Below, piece by piece: positions 1 to 7,248 of a DNA stretch of 36,359 nucleotides. This DNA is from a virus. Both the position numbers and the translations under genes were made by a program. The notes beneath the pieces were generated by a model. That model worked only from the letters and a program-made list of their open reading frames with translations. It was not told the origin of the DNA and searched no databases. Where the stretch lies: the IMG/VR virus record IMGVR_UViG_3300042914_000163, positions 1-36,359 of that record. One strand, given 5' to 3'. The first letter of the stretch is position 1, and each line of letters starts with the position of its first letter.

Positions 1-1
1 G

Positions 2-1000
2 TTGATAGGTGTCGCAGATCGTGGGCCTTTGCCTATCTTGCTTAACTACTACGGCGCGCACACTGGCCGCTTCAGTGGCGGCGATAAGATGAACCTACAG
101 AACTTGCCGCGTGGTGGTGCGCTACGCAAATCGCTGTGTGCGCCAGAGGGTAAGATGCTTGTCGCTTGCGATTCATCGCAGATCGAAGCCCGTGTCGTTG
201 CATGGGTGGCAGAACAGAATGATTTGCTAGATGCGTTCCGTGAAGGGCGTGACGTTTATTCTGAGTTCGCCACTGATGTGTATGGCAAGAAGGTTACGAA
301 GGCTGACAAGATCGAACGCTTCGTAGGTAAGACCTGTATCCTTGGCCTTGGCTATGGCATGGGCGCTGAGAAGTTCAAAGCGACGTTGGCTATTGGCGCT
401 GGTGGTATGCGGGTAAACTTAGATACGTACGAAGCCAAACGTATTGTCAAACTCTATCGCACGAAGAACCACAAGATTGCGTCGTTCTGGAATCGCTGTA
501 GCGCGGCGCTTGAAAGGATATACGCCAAGCAAGACTTCACTCTCATCCCACACTCCCCTCACATTCAGTTAACGGACGATGGTATCCAAATGCCGAACGG
601 CTTGGCTATTAAATATCCGATGCTAACTGAGATGCCGAACGGCCAAGGCTATGCGTACGCAGCGGACGGTCGTGTGTATCGTGAAGCGTTGAAAGATAGA
701 GTGCTTGGCAAGCCAGTAAACACAGACAAATTCATACGTGTTTATGGTGGTAAGGTCACAGAAAACCTAGTCCAAGGATTAGCCAGAATAGTTGTAGCCG
801 AGCAGATGGTTAAGATTGGTGAACGCTACAAGGTCGTTCTTCAGGTACACGATGAGGTGGTTATCCTCTGCGATGCCGATGAGGTGGAAGAAGCCAAGGC
901 GTATATGATCGAGGTCATGTCAACGCCACCTAAATGGGCGGCGGATTTACCCGTCGCATGTGAAGCAGACTACGGGTTGAATTATGGAGAGTGCAAATGA
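2..1000 (+). CDS. polA: Family A DNA polymerase (Pol I-like), C-terminal part, cut by the left window edge
   Basis: Replicative phage DNA polymerase: the palm and fingers region is present, the N-terminus lies outside the window. Positions count from the first codon of the fragment. Motif A is seen at about 57-68 (DSSQIEARVVAW), motif B (O-helix) at 106-119 with R106, K110, Y118 and G119, and motif C at 282-285 (VHDE). The residue in the place of E. coli Phe762 is Leu114. The reading frame runs open into the left edge, so no start codon is claimed. Any 3'-5' exonuclease domain would be upstream. The stop overlaps the ATG of the next small gene (ATGA), suggesting translational coupling. The family call is secure; processivity factor and exonuclease status cannot be seen. 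Confidence 0.95.
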   Translation: MIGVADRGPLPILLNYYGAHTGRFSGGDKMNLQNLPRGGALRKSLCAPEGKMLVACDSSQIEARVVAWVAEQNDLLDAFREGRDVYSEFATDVYGKKVTKADKIERFVGKTCILGLGYGMGAEKFKATLAIGAGGMRVNLDTYEAKRIVKLYRTKNHKIASFWNRCSAALERIYAKQDFTLIPHSPHIQLTDDGIQMPNGLAIKYPMLTEMPNGQGYAYAADGRVYREALKDRVLGKPVNTDKFIRVYGGKVTENLVQGLARIVVAEQMVKIGERYKVVLQVHDEVVILCDADEVEEAKAYMIEVMSTPPKWAADLPVACEADYGLNYGECK

Positions 1001-1113
1001 CGTACACAGAAATGCTAACTGACTCTGGGCTGTATCTATTCTTCTTCAGCTTCGGCTTAGTCTCCGGTATGTTTATCTTTTGGGTTGATACGAGAGCAGG
1101 AAAGAACCAATGA
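997..1113 (+). CDS. 38-residue single-pass membrane protein
   Basis: A short gene sits exactly between polymerase and deaminase. It starts with an ATG overlapping the polymerase stop (ATGA) and ends with a TGA overlapping the deaminase ATG (again ATGA). After about ten polar residues there is a hydrophobic stretch of about 20 residues (from LYLFFFSFG to GMFIFW), then a short basic tail (VDTRAGKNQ), consistent with one transmembrane helix. I recognise no family. The overlaps at both ends argue for a translated gene rather than a spacer. It could anchor replication at the membrane or act on the host envelope early, but that is speculation. Confidence 0.6.
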   Translation: MTYTEMLTDSGLYLFFFSFGLVSGMFIFWVDTRAGKNQ

Positions 1114-1547
1114 CCATGAGTTGGGAAGATTACTTTATGGACTTGGCTTGCAAAATATCTGAGCGATCCAAAGACCCAAGCACCAAGGTCGGTTGTGTTG
1201 TGGTGACTGAAGATAAGGTCATCGCTGCGACCGGCTATAATGGAATCCCTCGTGGCGTCGAAGATAAGCATGAACGTATGGAGAGGCCAGCTAAATATCT
1301 ATGGACAGCCCATGCAGAGGAAAATGCTGTGGCTCACGCAGCGCGTGTGGGCGCACGATTAAAAGGTGGGTCGGCGTTCGTGACCCATGAGCCATGCAGT
1401 CGGTGTGCGAGGTCACTTATTCAAGCTGGCATTATCCAAGTTCATGTCGGCCCCGGCACTACCAAGATGCCAGAAGAAGAATTTGAAGTGTCTCGCATTA
1501 TGTTCGAGGAAGCTGGAGTGAAGGTGTACCGCGATGGTGTTATATAA
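1110..1547 (+). CDS. Deoxycytidylate (dCMP) deaminase
   Basis: Zinc-dependent deamination of dCMP to dUMP, feeding dTMP synthesis for phage replication; cytosolic. The 145-residue protein has the cytidine/deoxycytidylate deaminase signature: H68-A-E70 (zinc ligand and catalytic Glu) and P95-C96-x2-C99 (two zinc ligands). Before these is the conserved stretch of dCMP deaminases (SKDPSTKVGCV, about 20-30, then GYNGIPRG). Length is normal for phage enzymes. ATG 1110 overlaps the upstream stop; ATG 1116 is a possible alternative. No thymidylate synthase or other nucleotide enzyme is in the window. The end overlaps the next gene by 14 bases. Confidence 0.93.
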   Translation: MTMSWEDYFMDLACKISERSKDPSTKVGCVVVTEDKVIAATGYNGIPRGVEDKHERMERPAKYLWTAHAEENAVAHAARVGARLKGGSAFVTHEPCSRCARSLIQAGIIQVHVGPGTTKMPEEEFEVSRIMFEEAGVKVYRDGVI

Positions 1548-1806
1548 ACTAGACAAACAAATCGTAAACGAACTACGCAAGGAAGCGGAGAGTTGTATAG
1601 AACCAATCTTGCAGAAACATAATCTACGTTGGGAGCATGTGTTCGCGCACAATAAATCAGCCCTGTATATTGCCGCACGGCAAGAGATTTATGTGGCAAT
1701 TCGCAACCGACTTAAATGGTCGTACCCGAAAATAGGTCGATTGTTTAACAGGGATCATGCGTCGGTCTTACATTCTGTGCGGCGGTATAAGAACTTAAAA
1801 AAGTAG
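1534..1806 (+). CDS. Stand-alone DnaA domain IV-like DNA-binding protein
   Basis: A 90-residue protein whose C-terminal half matches the DnaA C-terminal DNA-binding domain (Trp-repressor-like HTH). The pattern ARQ...Y..R at about 48-58 is followed by YPKIGRLFNRDHASVLHSVR at 64-83. The core R73-D74-H75-A76-S77-V78-L79-H80 parallels the E. coli RDHTTVLHA DnaA-box recognition loop. Domains I-III, including the AAA+ ATPase, are absent, so it cannot act as a full initiator. By family knowledge it should bind DnaA-box-like DNA. It might mark the phage origin, compete with host DnaA or regulate transcription. It overlaps the deaminase by 14 bases, and the nuclease starts 10 bases after its stop. Confidence 0.8.
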   Translation: MVLYKLDKQIVNELRKEAESCIEPILQKHNLRWEHVFAHNKSALYIAARQEIYVAIRNRLKWSYPKIGRLFNRDHASVLHSVRRYKNLKK

Positions 1807-1816
1807 AGATGCCACG

Positions 1817-2473
1817 ATGAACCTTAGCCACTCTTATTCATCACTGAAGCTATATGAGAACTGCCCATACCGGTACTACCACCAGCGTATAGCTAAGACG
1901 GTGGTGGATCAGGGTGGCGAGGCCAGCAAGCACGGAGAACGCATACATAAATATCTTGAAGATAGAGTGAACGATAAAGTTGAACTACCAGATGAACTGA
2001 AACATGCCGAGCCAATCGTTGCGTCACTGGAGAAGCTGGCTAAAGGTGGAATCCTGCGCGCCGAAGCAGAGATGACGCTGACGATTGACCTAACGCCAAC
2101 GACATGGTGGGCGAAGGACGCATGGATGCGGTCGAAGCTGGACATAATCGTATCTAAAGACACCACGGCTGTTGTCGCAGACTGGAAAACAGGAAAGCGC
2201 AGACCAGACTTCGCACAGTTGGAGTTGTTTGCGTTGCAAGTGTTCGCGCACTACCCGTACATCGACAAGGTTACGTCCAGTTTCATATGGCTCAAAGACA
2301 CGGCCATGGATCGTGAAACATATACACGTAAGGATGAACCCAAGTTATGGGAGAAGATGTTGACAAAGGTACGTCGCATCGAAGCATCCGTTGAGAACGA
2401 GAACTGGCCCGCTAAACCAAGCGGGTTATGTGGCTACTGCCCGTGTAAAAATTTTTGTGAGTTCGCTCGGTAG
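1817..2473 (+). CDS. PD-(D/E)XK nuclease, Cas4/RecB-like with probable Fe-S cluster
   Basis: A 218-residue nuclease of the RecB/Cas4/AddB type. The PD-(D/E)XK core is visible: H44, E83/E85, D109 (KLD), D122-W-K124 (DWKTGK) and Q134 as the downstream Gln helix. One Cys near the N-terminus (C16, ENCPYRYY) and a C-terminal set C205-x2-C208-x5-C214 (with an extra C210) match the split four-Cys pattern of 4Fe-4S nucleases such as Cas4. Such enzymes act as exonucleases on DNA ends. In this operon (polymerase, VRR-NUC, SNF2 helicase) a role in end processing, recombination or host DNA breakdown fits. There is no CRISPR array or other Cas gene in the window, so it is not a CRISPR locus. Confidence 0.88.
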   Translation: MNLSHSYSSLKLYENCPYRYYHQRIAKTVVDQGGEASKHGERIHKYLEDRVNDKVELPDELKHAEPIVASLEKLAKGGILRAEAEMTLTIDLTPTTWWAKDAWMRSKLDIIVSKDTTAVVADWKTGKRRPDFAQLELFALQVFAHYPYIDKVTSSFIWLKDTAMDRETYTRKDEPKLWEKMLTKVRRIEASVENENWPAKPSGLCGYCPCKNFCEFAR

Positions 2474-2506
2474 AACTTGACATCTGTGTAAAGTAGGAAC
2501 AATATA

Positions 2507-2812
2507 ATGGCTACACCCGAAGCGAAAATAAAGCTGAAGGTCGATAGGTCTTTGCAACAACTGAAGGTTTGGTTCTTCAGTCCGCAGGCCGGTCCGTTTG
2601 GTAGGTCAGGTGTTCCAGATAGGATCATCTGCGCGAACGGTCATATGGTTGGTATAGAATGTAAAGCGGATAGGTCTAAGAAACCTACCCGCTTGCAGGT
2701 AGATTGTATGCGTAAGATCGAAGCGGCGGGCGGCAAATGCTTCCTTGTCTACGATGATGCTACGCTTGAAGAAGCAATAGAATATATTAAAGAGGCGATG
2801 AAATGCTTGTAG
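2507..2812 (+). CDS. VRR-NUC domain nuclease
   Basis: A 101-residue stand-alone VRR-NUC protein, a PD-(D/E)XK nuclease fold found in phages and in FAN1-type junction nucleases. The catalytic set is G35-V-P37-D38, then E51-C-K53 (IECKA), with Q64 after it. The full small domain is present without fusion. It is upstream of and overlaps the SNF2-type helicase by 10 bases, a frequent phage pairing that suggests a shared role in branched DNA or replication-fork processing. An AGGA about 8 bases before ATG 2507 supports the start. The exact substrate cannot be told from sequence. Confidence 0.9.
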   Translation: MATPEAKIKLKVDRSLQQLKVWFFSPQAGPFGRSGVPDRIICANGHMVGIECKADRSKKPTRLQVDCMRKIEAAGGKCFLVYDDATLEEAIEYIKEAMKCL

Positions 2813-5307
2813 TCGAAAGAGCCAAGGCGCTTGCGCTAAAGCTGGACTACCCAGCGCGTGTGCTGGAGACGATACCTACTGCAAAGGCGCTGCGCCCCAA
2901 CATCGTTGTGGCTCCGCACCGGCTGGATGAAGTGCGTGTGCTGCGTAACATGGGCATCGACGCCCCATCGCCTATACTGCACTACTACGACTGGCCCGGT
3001 AGGTTTAAGCCGTACGAACACCAGCGGGAGACTGCTGCGTTCCTTACGATTAACCAACGTGCGTTGGTGCTTAACGAGATTGGCTGCGTAGACGCTGATA
3101 CGGAGTATCTTTCTCCTAACGGATGGCGGCGTATCGCTGACTATAACGGCGGCGCAGTAGCTCAGTACTGGCCTACCACTGGTAAGATAGACTTCGTTAG
3201 TGAACCGGAGTTTGTTAAGAAGCCATGCGATGAGATGATCCGCTTCAAGACAAGCAGAGGCATTGACCAGCTACTTAGTCCTGAGCATCGTGTCCTTTAT
3301 GTTTCTAGCACTGGTCGTCGTATGGTGCGTCAGGCTCATGAGGTAATGGCTGCCCATGATAAGGCTACCCGTGGGTGGAAGGGACGTATAATCACTACGT
3401 TCGATACCGACGGCGGCGGTGGCATACCACTGTCTGATGAGGAACTGCGTCTACAGGTCGCCGTGCTTGCAGATGGACACTTCTCAGCTAATTCCTCTAC
3501 GAACCGGTGTACAATCCGCGTTAAGAAAGAGCGTAAGAAGCTACGTCTACGTGAACTACTGAAGGCTGCGAATGTTCAGTGGGTTGAGCGTGACCCTGAG
3601 TATGACTCTGCGCTTGGCTTCACAATCTTTAAGTTCAACGCACCGAAGCGCATCAAGACCTATGCCGATTGGGCGATGGCTGCAACGCGCCACCAGTTGC
3701 GTGTCATCGTTGATGAAGTGTCGCATTGGGATGGAACGACGCGCAAGCGCGGGGGCGTAGAATTTTTCTCCAGAGATAAAGAGTCTGCCGACTTTATTCA
3801 GTACGCCTTCTCTGCCACCGGGCATACAGCCTCGCTTTCTACGTATGAGAGAGACAATGGAACAGACTACGTGGTTTATGCACGTAATAAAGCAGCGTTG
3901 CTATACGTAACCGGCTGGTCTGCGGAGGGTAAATCGAATACGATTTATGCAGAACCATCTACTGATGGGTATAAGTATTGCTTTATGGTGCCAAGCACCT
4001 TCCTTATCCTGCGCCGTAATGGGTGCGTGTTTGCCACAGGCAATACAGGCAAGACCCAGAGTGCGCTATGGGCTGCCGACTATCTGCTTAAGACCAAGCA
4101 GGTTAAGAAGATTCTGATTATCTCTCCGCTCTCTACACTAGAGCGCGTGTGGGGTGACGCTATCTTCTTCGGCTTCCCGCATCGTAAAGCTGTTGTGCTG
4201 CATGGCACAGCCGACCGTAGACGCAAGCTACTCAAGACTGACTGTAATTTCTATATCATTAACCATGATGGCTTTCCGATCATATCGGAAATCACGGACG
4301 GCATGTTCGATCTTATCATCGTGGACGAAGCTGCGGTGTTACGTAACCATAGCACGATGCGTTACCGCGTAATGCGTAAGTACATGGACCGCAATCCAGA
4401 CACGCGTTTGTGGTTGATGACCGGCACACCGACGCCTAACGATCCGACTGACGCATGGACATTATCCAGACTAGTTAATAGCCCGTTCGTACCATCCAGC
4501 TTCACTGCGTTCAGAGACCAAGTGATGATGAAAGTTGGTATGTATAAATGGGCGCCGCGTCCAAACAGTATGGACCTTGTAAAGAACGTATTGCAGCCAG
4601 CGGTGCGCTATACCAGAGACGAGTGCTTCGATCTGCCAGACACCGTAATACAGACGCGTAAGGTTGAGTTGACAGCGGAGCAGAAGAAACATTATCAGTC
4701 GATGATTCGCCATCTGGTTACGGAAGCTGGCACTGAGGCTGGCACCATCACGGCTGTTAACGAAGCAGTCAAGATGCAGAAACTCGTACAGATAGCTTGT
4801 GGCGTAGCGTACGACGATGACAAAACCAACGTCGAGATAGATTGCGCGCCGCGAATTAATCTAGTCAAGGAACTGATAGAGGAGGCTGGAGAGAAGGTCA
4901 TTGTGTTTGTCCCACTGACAGGCACGTTGCATATGTTAGAGCGTGAGTTGTCTAAGCACTGGACTGTCGGCGTCGTTAATGGCTCTGTCAGTTCATCGAA
5001 GCGTAATACTATATTCCACAACTTCCAGAACGAACGTGATCCCCATGTGCTTATCGCGCATCCTGCCACAATGGCTCATGGGTTAACACTGACATCTGCG
5101 AGTACTGTGATCTGGTATGGCCCAGTGACCAGCAACGAACAGTATGTTCAGGCAAACGGTCGCATCGAACGTATTGGCAAACGGCATGTGTCGAATGTCA
5201 TCCACATAGAAGCGACTGAGTTAGAGCATAAGATGTACAGCAGGCTTATGAATAAGCAGAAGCTACAAGGTCTGCTGCTGGATTTAATACAACAAGAAAC
5301 ACGATAA
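2803..5307 (+). CDS. SNF2/DEAD-like helicase interrupted by an intein in its P-loop
   Basis: An 834-residue precursor. Residues 1-94 and 415-834 together form a compact superfamily 2 (SNF2-type) ATPase of 514 residues after protein splicing. Walker A is split: NEIG ends the N-extein and TGKT starts the C-extein, restoring GTGKT. Downstream are motif II (IIVDEAA, about 4316-4333), motif III (LMTGTP, about 4414-4431) and the C-lobe motif VI (ANGRIERIG, about 5152-5178). Without splicing the ATP site is destroyed, so activity should depend on the intein. The start overlaps VRR-NUC by 10 bases. The likely job is branched DNA or protein remodelling during replication and recombination. There is no separate nuclease domain in the exteins. 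Confidence 0.92.
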   Translation: MLVVERAKALALKLDYPARVLETIPTAKALRPNIVVAPHRLDEVRVLRNMGIDAPSPILHYYDWPGRFKPYEHQRETAAFLTINQRALVLNEIGCVDADTEYLSPNGWRRIADYNGGAVAQYWPTTGKIDFVSEPEFVKKPCDEMIRFKTSRGIDQLLSPEHRVLYVSSTGRRMVRQAHEVMAAHDKATRGWKGRIITTFDTDGGGGIPLSDEELRLQVAVLADGHFSANSSTNRCTIRVKKERKKLRLRELLKAANVQWVERDPEYDSALGFTIFKFNAPKRIKTYADWAMAATRHQLRVIVDEVSHWDGTTRKRGGVEFFSRDKESADFIQYAFSATGHTASLSTYERDNGTDYVVYARNKAALLYVTGWSAEGKSNTIYAEPSTDGYKYCFMVPSTFLILRRNGCVFATGNTGKTQSALWAADYLLKTKQVKKILIISPLSTLERVWGDAIFFGFPHRKAVVLHGTADRRRKLLKTDCNFYIINHDGFPIISEITDGMFDLIIVDEAAVLRNHSTMRYRVMRKYMDRNPDTRLWLMTGTPTPNDPTDAWTLSRLVNSPFVPSSFTAFRDQVMMKVGMYKWAPRPNSMDLVKNVLQPAVRYTRDECFDLPDTVIQTRKVELTAEQKKHYQSMIRHLVTEAGTEAGTITAVNEAVKMQKLVQIACGVAYDDDKTNVEIDCAPRINLVKELIEEAGEKVIVFVPLTGTLHMLERELSKHWTVGVVNGSVSSSKRNTIFHNFQNERDPHVLIAHPATMAHGLTLTSASTVIWYGPVTSNEQYVQANGRIERIGKRHVSNVIHIEATELEHKMYSRLMNKQKLQGLLLDLIQQETR
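3085..4044 (+). other. Intein (320 residues) with LAGLIDADG-type homing endonuclease domain
   Basis: In-frame insertion between the Gly and Thr of the helicase P-loop. Intein block A begins with Cys1 (CVDADTEYLSPNGWR). Block B is around S65-P-E-H68 (Ser where Thr is usual, His present). Two dodecapeptide motifs of a LAGLIDADG endonuclease lie near 123-131 (VAVLADG, D130) and 207-217 (SHWDG, D216). Block F is near 297-311 (VPSTFLILRRNG), and block G ends G319-N320, followed by extein Thr+1. The terminal Asn and nucleophilic Thr+1 predict splicing; the penultimate residue is Gly rather than the usual His. Both catalytic Asp positions of the endonuclease remain, so homing may be active. Boundaries follow from helicase motif restoration and should be exact. 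Confidence 0.92.
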
Positions 5308-5318
5308 GAGGTAAGGCA

Positions 5319-5720
5319 ATGGATGTAACAGTTGAACAGGTCGTCGCGGCCTATATGAAACTGCGCGATAAGAAGAAAGCTATCGAAGCCGAGGCTGATA
5401 GCAAAGTGCAAGAAATTGTGCAGAAGATGGAGAAGTTCGAGGCTTGGATCAGAGAGAAAGCCACCGAGCAAGGGGTTACATCTTTCAAGACCAATGCCGG
5501 TACTGCGTTCCTCACTACGGTAGACTTTGCTAACGTCGCTGATTGGGATGCAGTTCTGACATTCATCAAAACAAACGAAGCGTACGATATGCTTGAGCGC
5601 CGCATCAGCAAGACCGCAGTGCGTAGCTATATCGAAGCGCATAAGGAAGTACCCGCTGGTGTTAACTACGGCACCAAGCTGAGCGTCAATGTTCGTAAGC
5701 CAGCGGCGAAAGGAGAGTGA
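5319..5720 (+). CDS. Conserved phage protein with N-terminal coiled coil, function unknown
   Basis: 133 residues. Residues about 5-50 are charged and helical (LRDKKKAIEAEADSKVQEI and onward), likely a coiled coil. They are followed by GVTSFKTNAGTAFLTTVDF, a small beta-type segment, a helical middle, and a C-terminal VNYGTKLSVNVRKP. The layout (coiled coil, then a beta-rich piece) recalls the Gp157-like family of siphophages, but I cannot claim homology. It lies between the helicase and a small protein in the replication operon, with a purine-rich site (GAGGTAAGG) just before ATG 5319. The position suggests a helper in replication or recombination, for example a partner of the downstream ssDNA-binding candidate. 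Confidence 0.7.
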   Translation: MDVTVEQVVAAYMKLRDKKKAIEAEADSKVQEIVQKMEKFEAWIREKATEQGVTSFKTNAGTAFLTTVDFANVADWDAVLTFIKTNEAYDMLERRISKTAVRSYIEAHKEVPAGVNYGTKLSVNVRKPAAKGE

Positions 5721-5724
5721 GGTG

Positions 5725-5982
5725 ATGAGTAAGAAAAAGAATTGGAAGTCACCACAGATTCAACCGTATCCAAGTACAAACTCTATAACACCCGACGATA
5801 GCATGAACCCGTATTACACTTCGCGGGCAGTGTTCATGGTTTACGAAATCCAGAATGGCTACTTGCTTAGACCCGATACTAGAGACGAGGCTTCCAGCAA
5901 GCTGATCTACTGCAAGAGCATACCGGAATTGACAGAACAAATTCTGTCAGCACAGGCGCAGATGCGTCTTAACTTTAAGTAA
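5725..5982 (+). CDS. Small hypothetical protein (85 residues)
   Basis: Not recognised. The start at ATG 5725 is preferred over an in-frame ATG at 5689 because an AGGAG-type site at about 5711-5715 and GAGGTG just before it are placed for 5725, and because the upstream ATG would overlap the preceding gene by 32 bases. The N-terminus is basic (MSKKKNWKSPQ), followed by Pro/Tyr-rich sequence and a compact C-terminal half (FMVYEIQNGYLLRPDTRDEA, then SKLIYCKSIPELTEQI) that looks like a small alpha/beta domain. It sits 9 bases before the ssDNA-binding candidate in the replication operon. Confidence 0.65.
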   Translation: MSKKKNWKSPQIQPYPSTNSITPDDSMNPYYTSRAVFMVYEIQNGYLLRPDTRDEASSKLIYCKSIPELTEQILSAQAQMRLNFK

Positions 5983-5991
5983 GAGGACAAC

Positions 5992-6963
5992 ATGAGCAAT
6001 CTTATTCCGACTAATCTTCAGGTTCCGGCTCACATCGCTAAGCGTATGGGTCAGCCTTCGGCTCTGGCTACCGCCATTATGAGTGGTCTTGGTGGTAGTG
6101 AATCGTTCCCGCGCATCTCGATTAAGGGCAGCCGCTTCCGTATCAAGGACGGTGACGCTGAGACTGTACTGGAAACCACAGCACTGGACGTTATCACTGT
6201 TGGTGCTAACCCGCATCCGTCGAAGACGTACTATGCTTCCGACTGGGACCCCAACGCTGACGCGTCTGCGCCTGACTGCTACTCGCTCAACGGTGTTCGT
6301 CCGAACCCCGACGTTAAGGAACCGCAGAATGACATCTGCGCTACGTGTGAGTGGAACAAGTTTGGTTCTGCCAAGAACGGCAATGGTAAGCGTTGCTCTG
6401 ATAAGAAGCGTCTTGCTGTCGTCGCTGCCGACGATCCGACCGGCCCGGTCTATCTTCTTGAGGTAACTGCGACGGCTATGAAAAGCCTAAACGTGTATCA
6501 GAAAGAACTGATTATGCGTGGCATGGGACCGGAAGTTGTTCGTACTCGTGTGTCATTCGATACGAACGCCACGTATCCCAAGTTGCAGTTTGGCTTTGGC
6601 GGATTCTTAGATGAAGAAACTATTGATGCAGTTGCGCCGCTGTTCAACTCCGACAAAGTTAAGGAAATCACAGGTGAGACTGCTCCTGCAACGGTCGCAG
6701 CTATTCCCGCACCCGCAGAGGCTCCGAAGCCCGTGCTTGTCAAAGCAGCTAAGCCCGAACCTGTGCAGGTTGAGGAAGACGAAGCAGAAGAAGCACCTAA
6801 ACCTATCCGTGGTTTCGGCGCTGCAAAGGCGAAGCCCGTTGCGCAAGAGCCTGCTAAACCCAAAGCAGCGCCTAAAGTCGCGCCTGCTAAAGCAGAGAGC
6901 GTTAACGATATAGCTGACGAAATCGCTGGTCTGCTGGGAGAGATGGACGCTGACGATGCTTAA
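5992..6963 (+). CDS. Probable ssDNA-binding protein with Cys4 cluster and acidic tail
   Basis: 323 residues in three parts. The N-terminal core (about 1-230) is beta-rich and carries four Cys in a zinc-like arrangement: C96-x19-C116-x2-C119-x15-C135, ending in CSDKKRLAVV. A linker of about 70 residues rich in Ala, Pro and Lys follows (about 230-300), then an acidic C-terminus (NDIADEIAGLLGEMDADDA). A folded core, flexible linker and acidic tip is the layout of single-stranded DNA-binding proteins, whose tails recruit partners. Location between helicase and primase-helicase fits. I recognise the Cys-cluster protein as common in phage replication modules, but the ssDNA-binding role is inference. 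A clear AGAGGA precedes ATG 5992. Confidence 0.65.
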   Translation: MSNLIPTNLQVPAHIAKRMGQPSALATAIMSGLGGSESFPRISIKGSRFRIKDGDAETVLETTALDVITVGANPHPSKTYYASDWDPNADASAPDCYSLNGVRPNPDVKEPQNDICATCEWNKFGSAKNGNGKRCSDKKRLAVVAADDPTGPVYLLEVTATAMKSLNVYQKELIMRGMGPEVVRTRVSFDTNATYPKLQFGFGGFLDEETIDAVAPLFNSDKVKEITGETAPATVAAIPAPAEAPKPVLVKAAKPEPVQVEEDEAEEAPKPIRGFGAAKAKPVAQEPAKPKAAPKVAPAKAESVNDIADEIAGLLGEMDADDA

Positions 6964-7237
6964 CCAAATTGACTTTGTTAAAGTCGAGACACTGCGTAAA
7001 CATTTAATGTTAACGCAGAGCGATATGGCGCAGGTGTTTGGTGTATCTAGGATCACGTATCTTAGTTGGATAAAAGGTACACCACTGCGTCGGAAGAACT
7101 TGGCTAATGCAAAGCGTATCGTGCGGCGTATTCTTGGTCTTATTAAAGAGCATGACTGGCCGACGATAGAGGTGCGCAATTTAGAACATCAAGCTAGGCT
7201 TGAAAGACTGCTTGCAGCCCTCCGGTATAGCACGTAA
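6956..7237 (+). CDS. Small helix-turn-helix protein
   Basis: 93 residues with a Cro/C1-like HTH near the N-terminus: LRKHLMLTQSDMAQVFGVS, then ITYLSWIKGTPLRR (about 13-46). The TQSDMAQVFGVSRITYLSWIKG pattern is typical of XRE-type DNA-binding helices. The rest is basic and helical (AKRIVRRILGLIKEHDW). No effector or protease domain is seen. The gene overlaps the end of the ssDNA-binding candidate by 8 bases and is followed by a strong hairpin. It may regulate the replication operon or an early/late switch. Without a partner repressor gene in the window there is no sign of a lysogeny module. Confidence 0.75.
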   Translation: MLNQIDFVKVETLRKHLMLTQSDMAQVFGVSRITYLSWIKGTPLRRKNLANAKRIVRRILGLIKEHDWPTIEVRNLEHQARLERLLAALRYST

Positions 7238-7248
7238 ACTCAAACATT

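Noticed and set aside
1817-2473. Cas4-like nuclease as sign of a CRISPR system
   Set aside because: No repeat array and no other Cas gene in the window; RecB-type nucleases of this kind are common in phage replication blocks.
5689-5724. Upstream ATG of the 85-residue gene
   Set aside because: Would overlap the preceding gene and ignore the good ribosome site before ATG 5725.
6607-7179. 190-codon - strand frame opposite the ssDNA-binding candidate and HTH gene
   Set aside because: Crosses two supported genes on the other strand and has Cys/Arg/Phe-rich composition of a shadow.
7200-7231. TTGAAA and TATAGC as a sigma-70 promoter before the primase-helicase
   Set aside because: The spacing is about 20 bases and the -10 match is poor; it lies inside the HTH gene.
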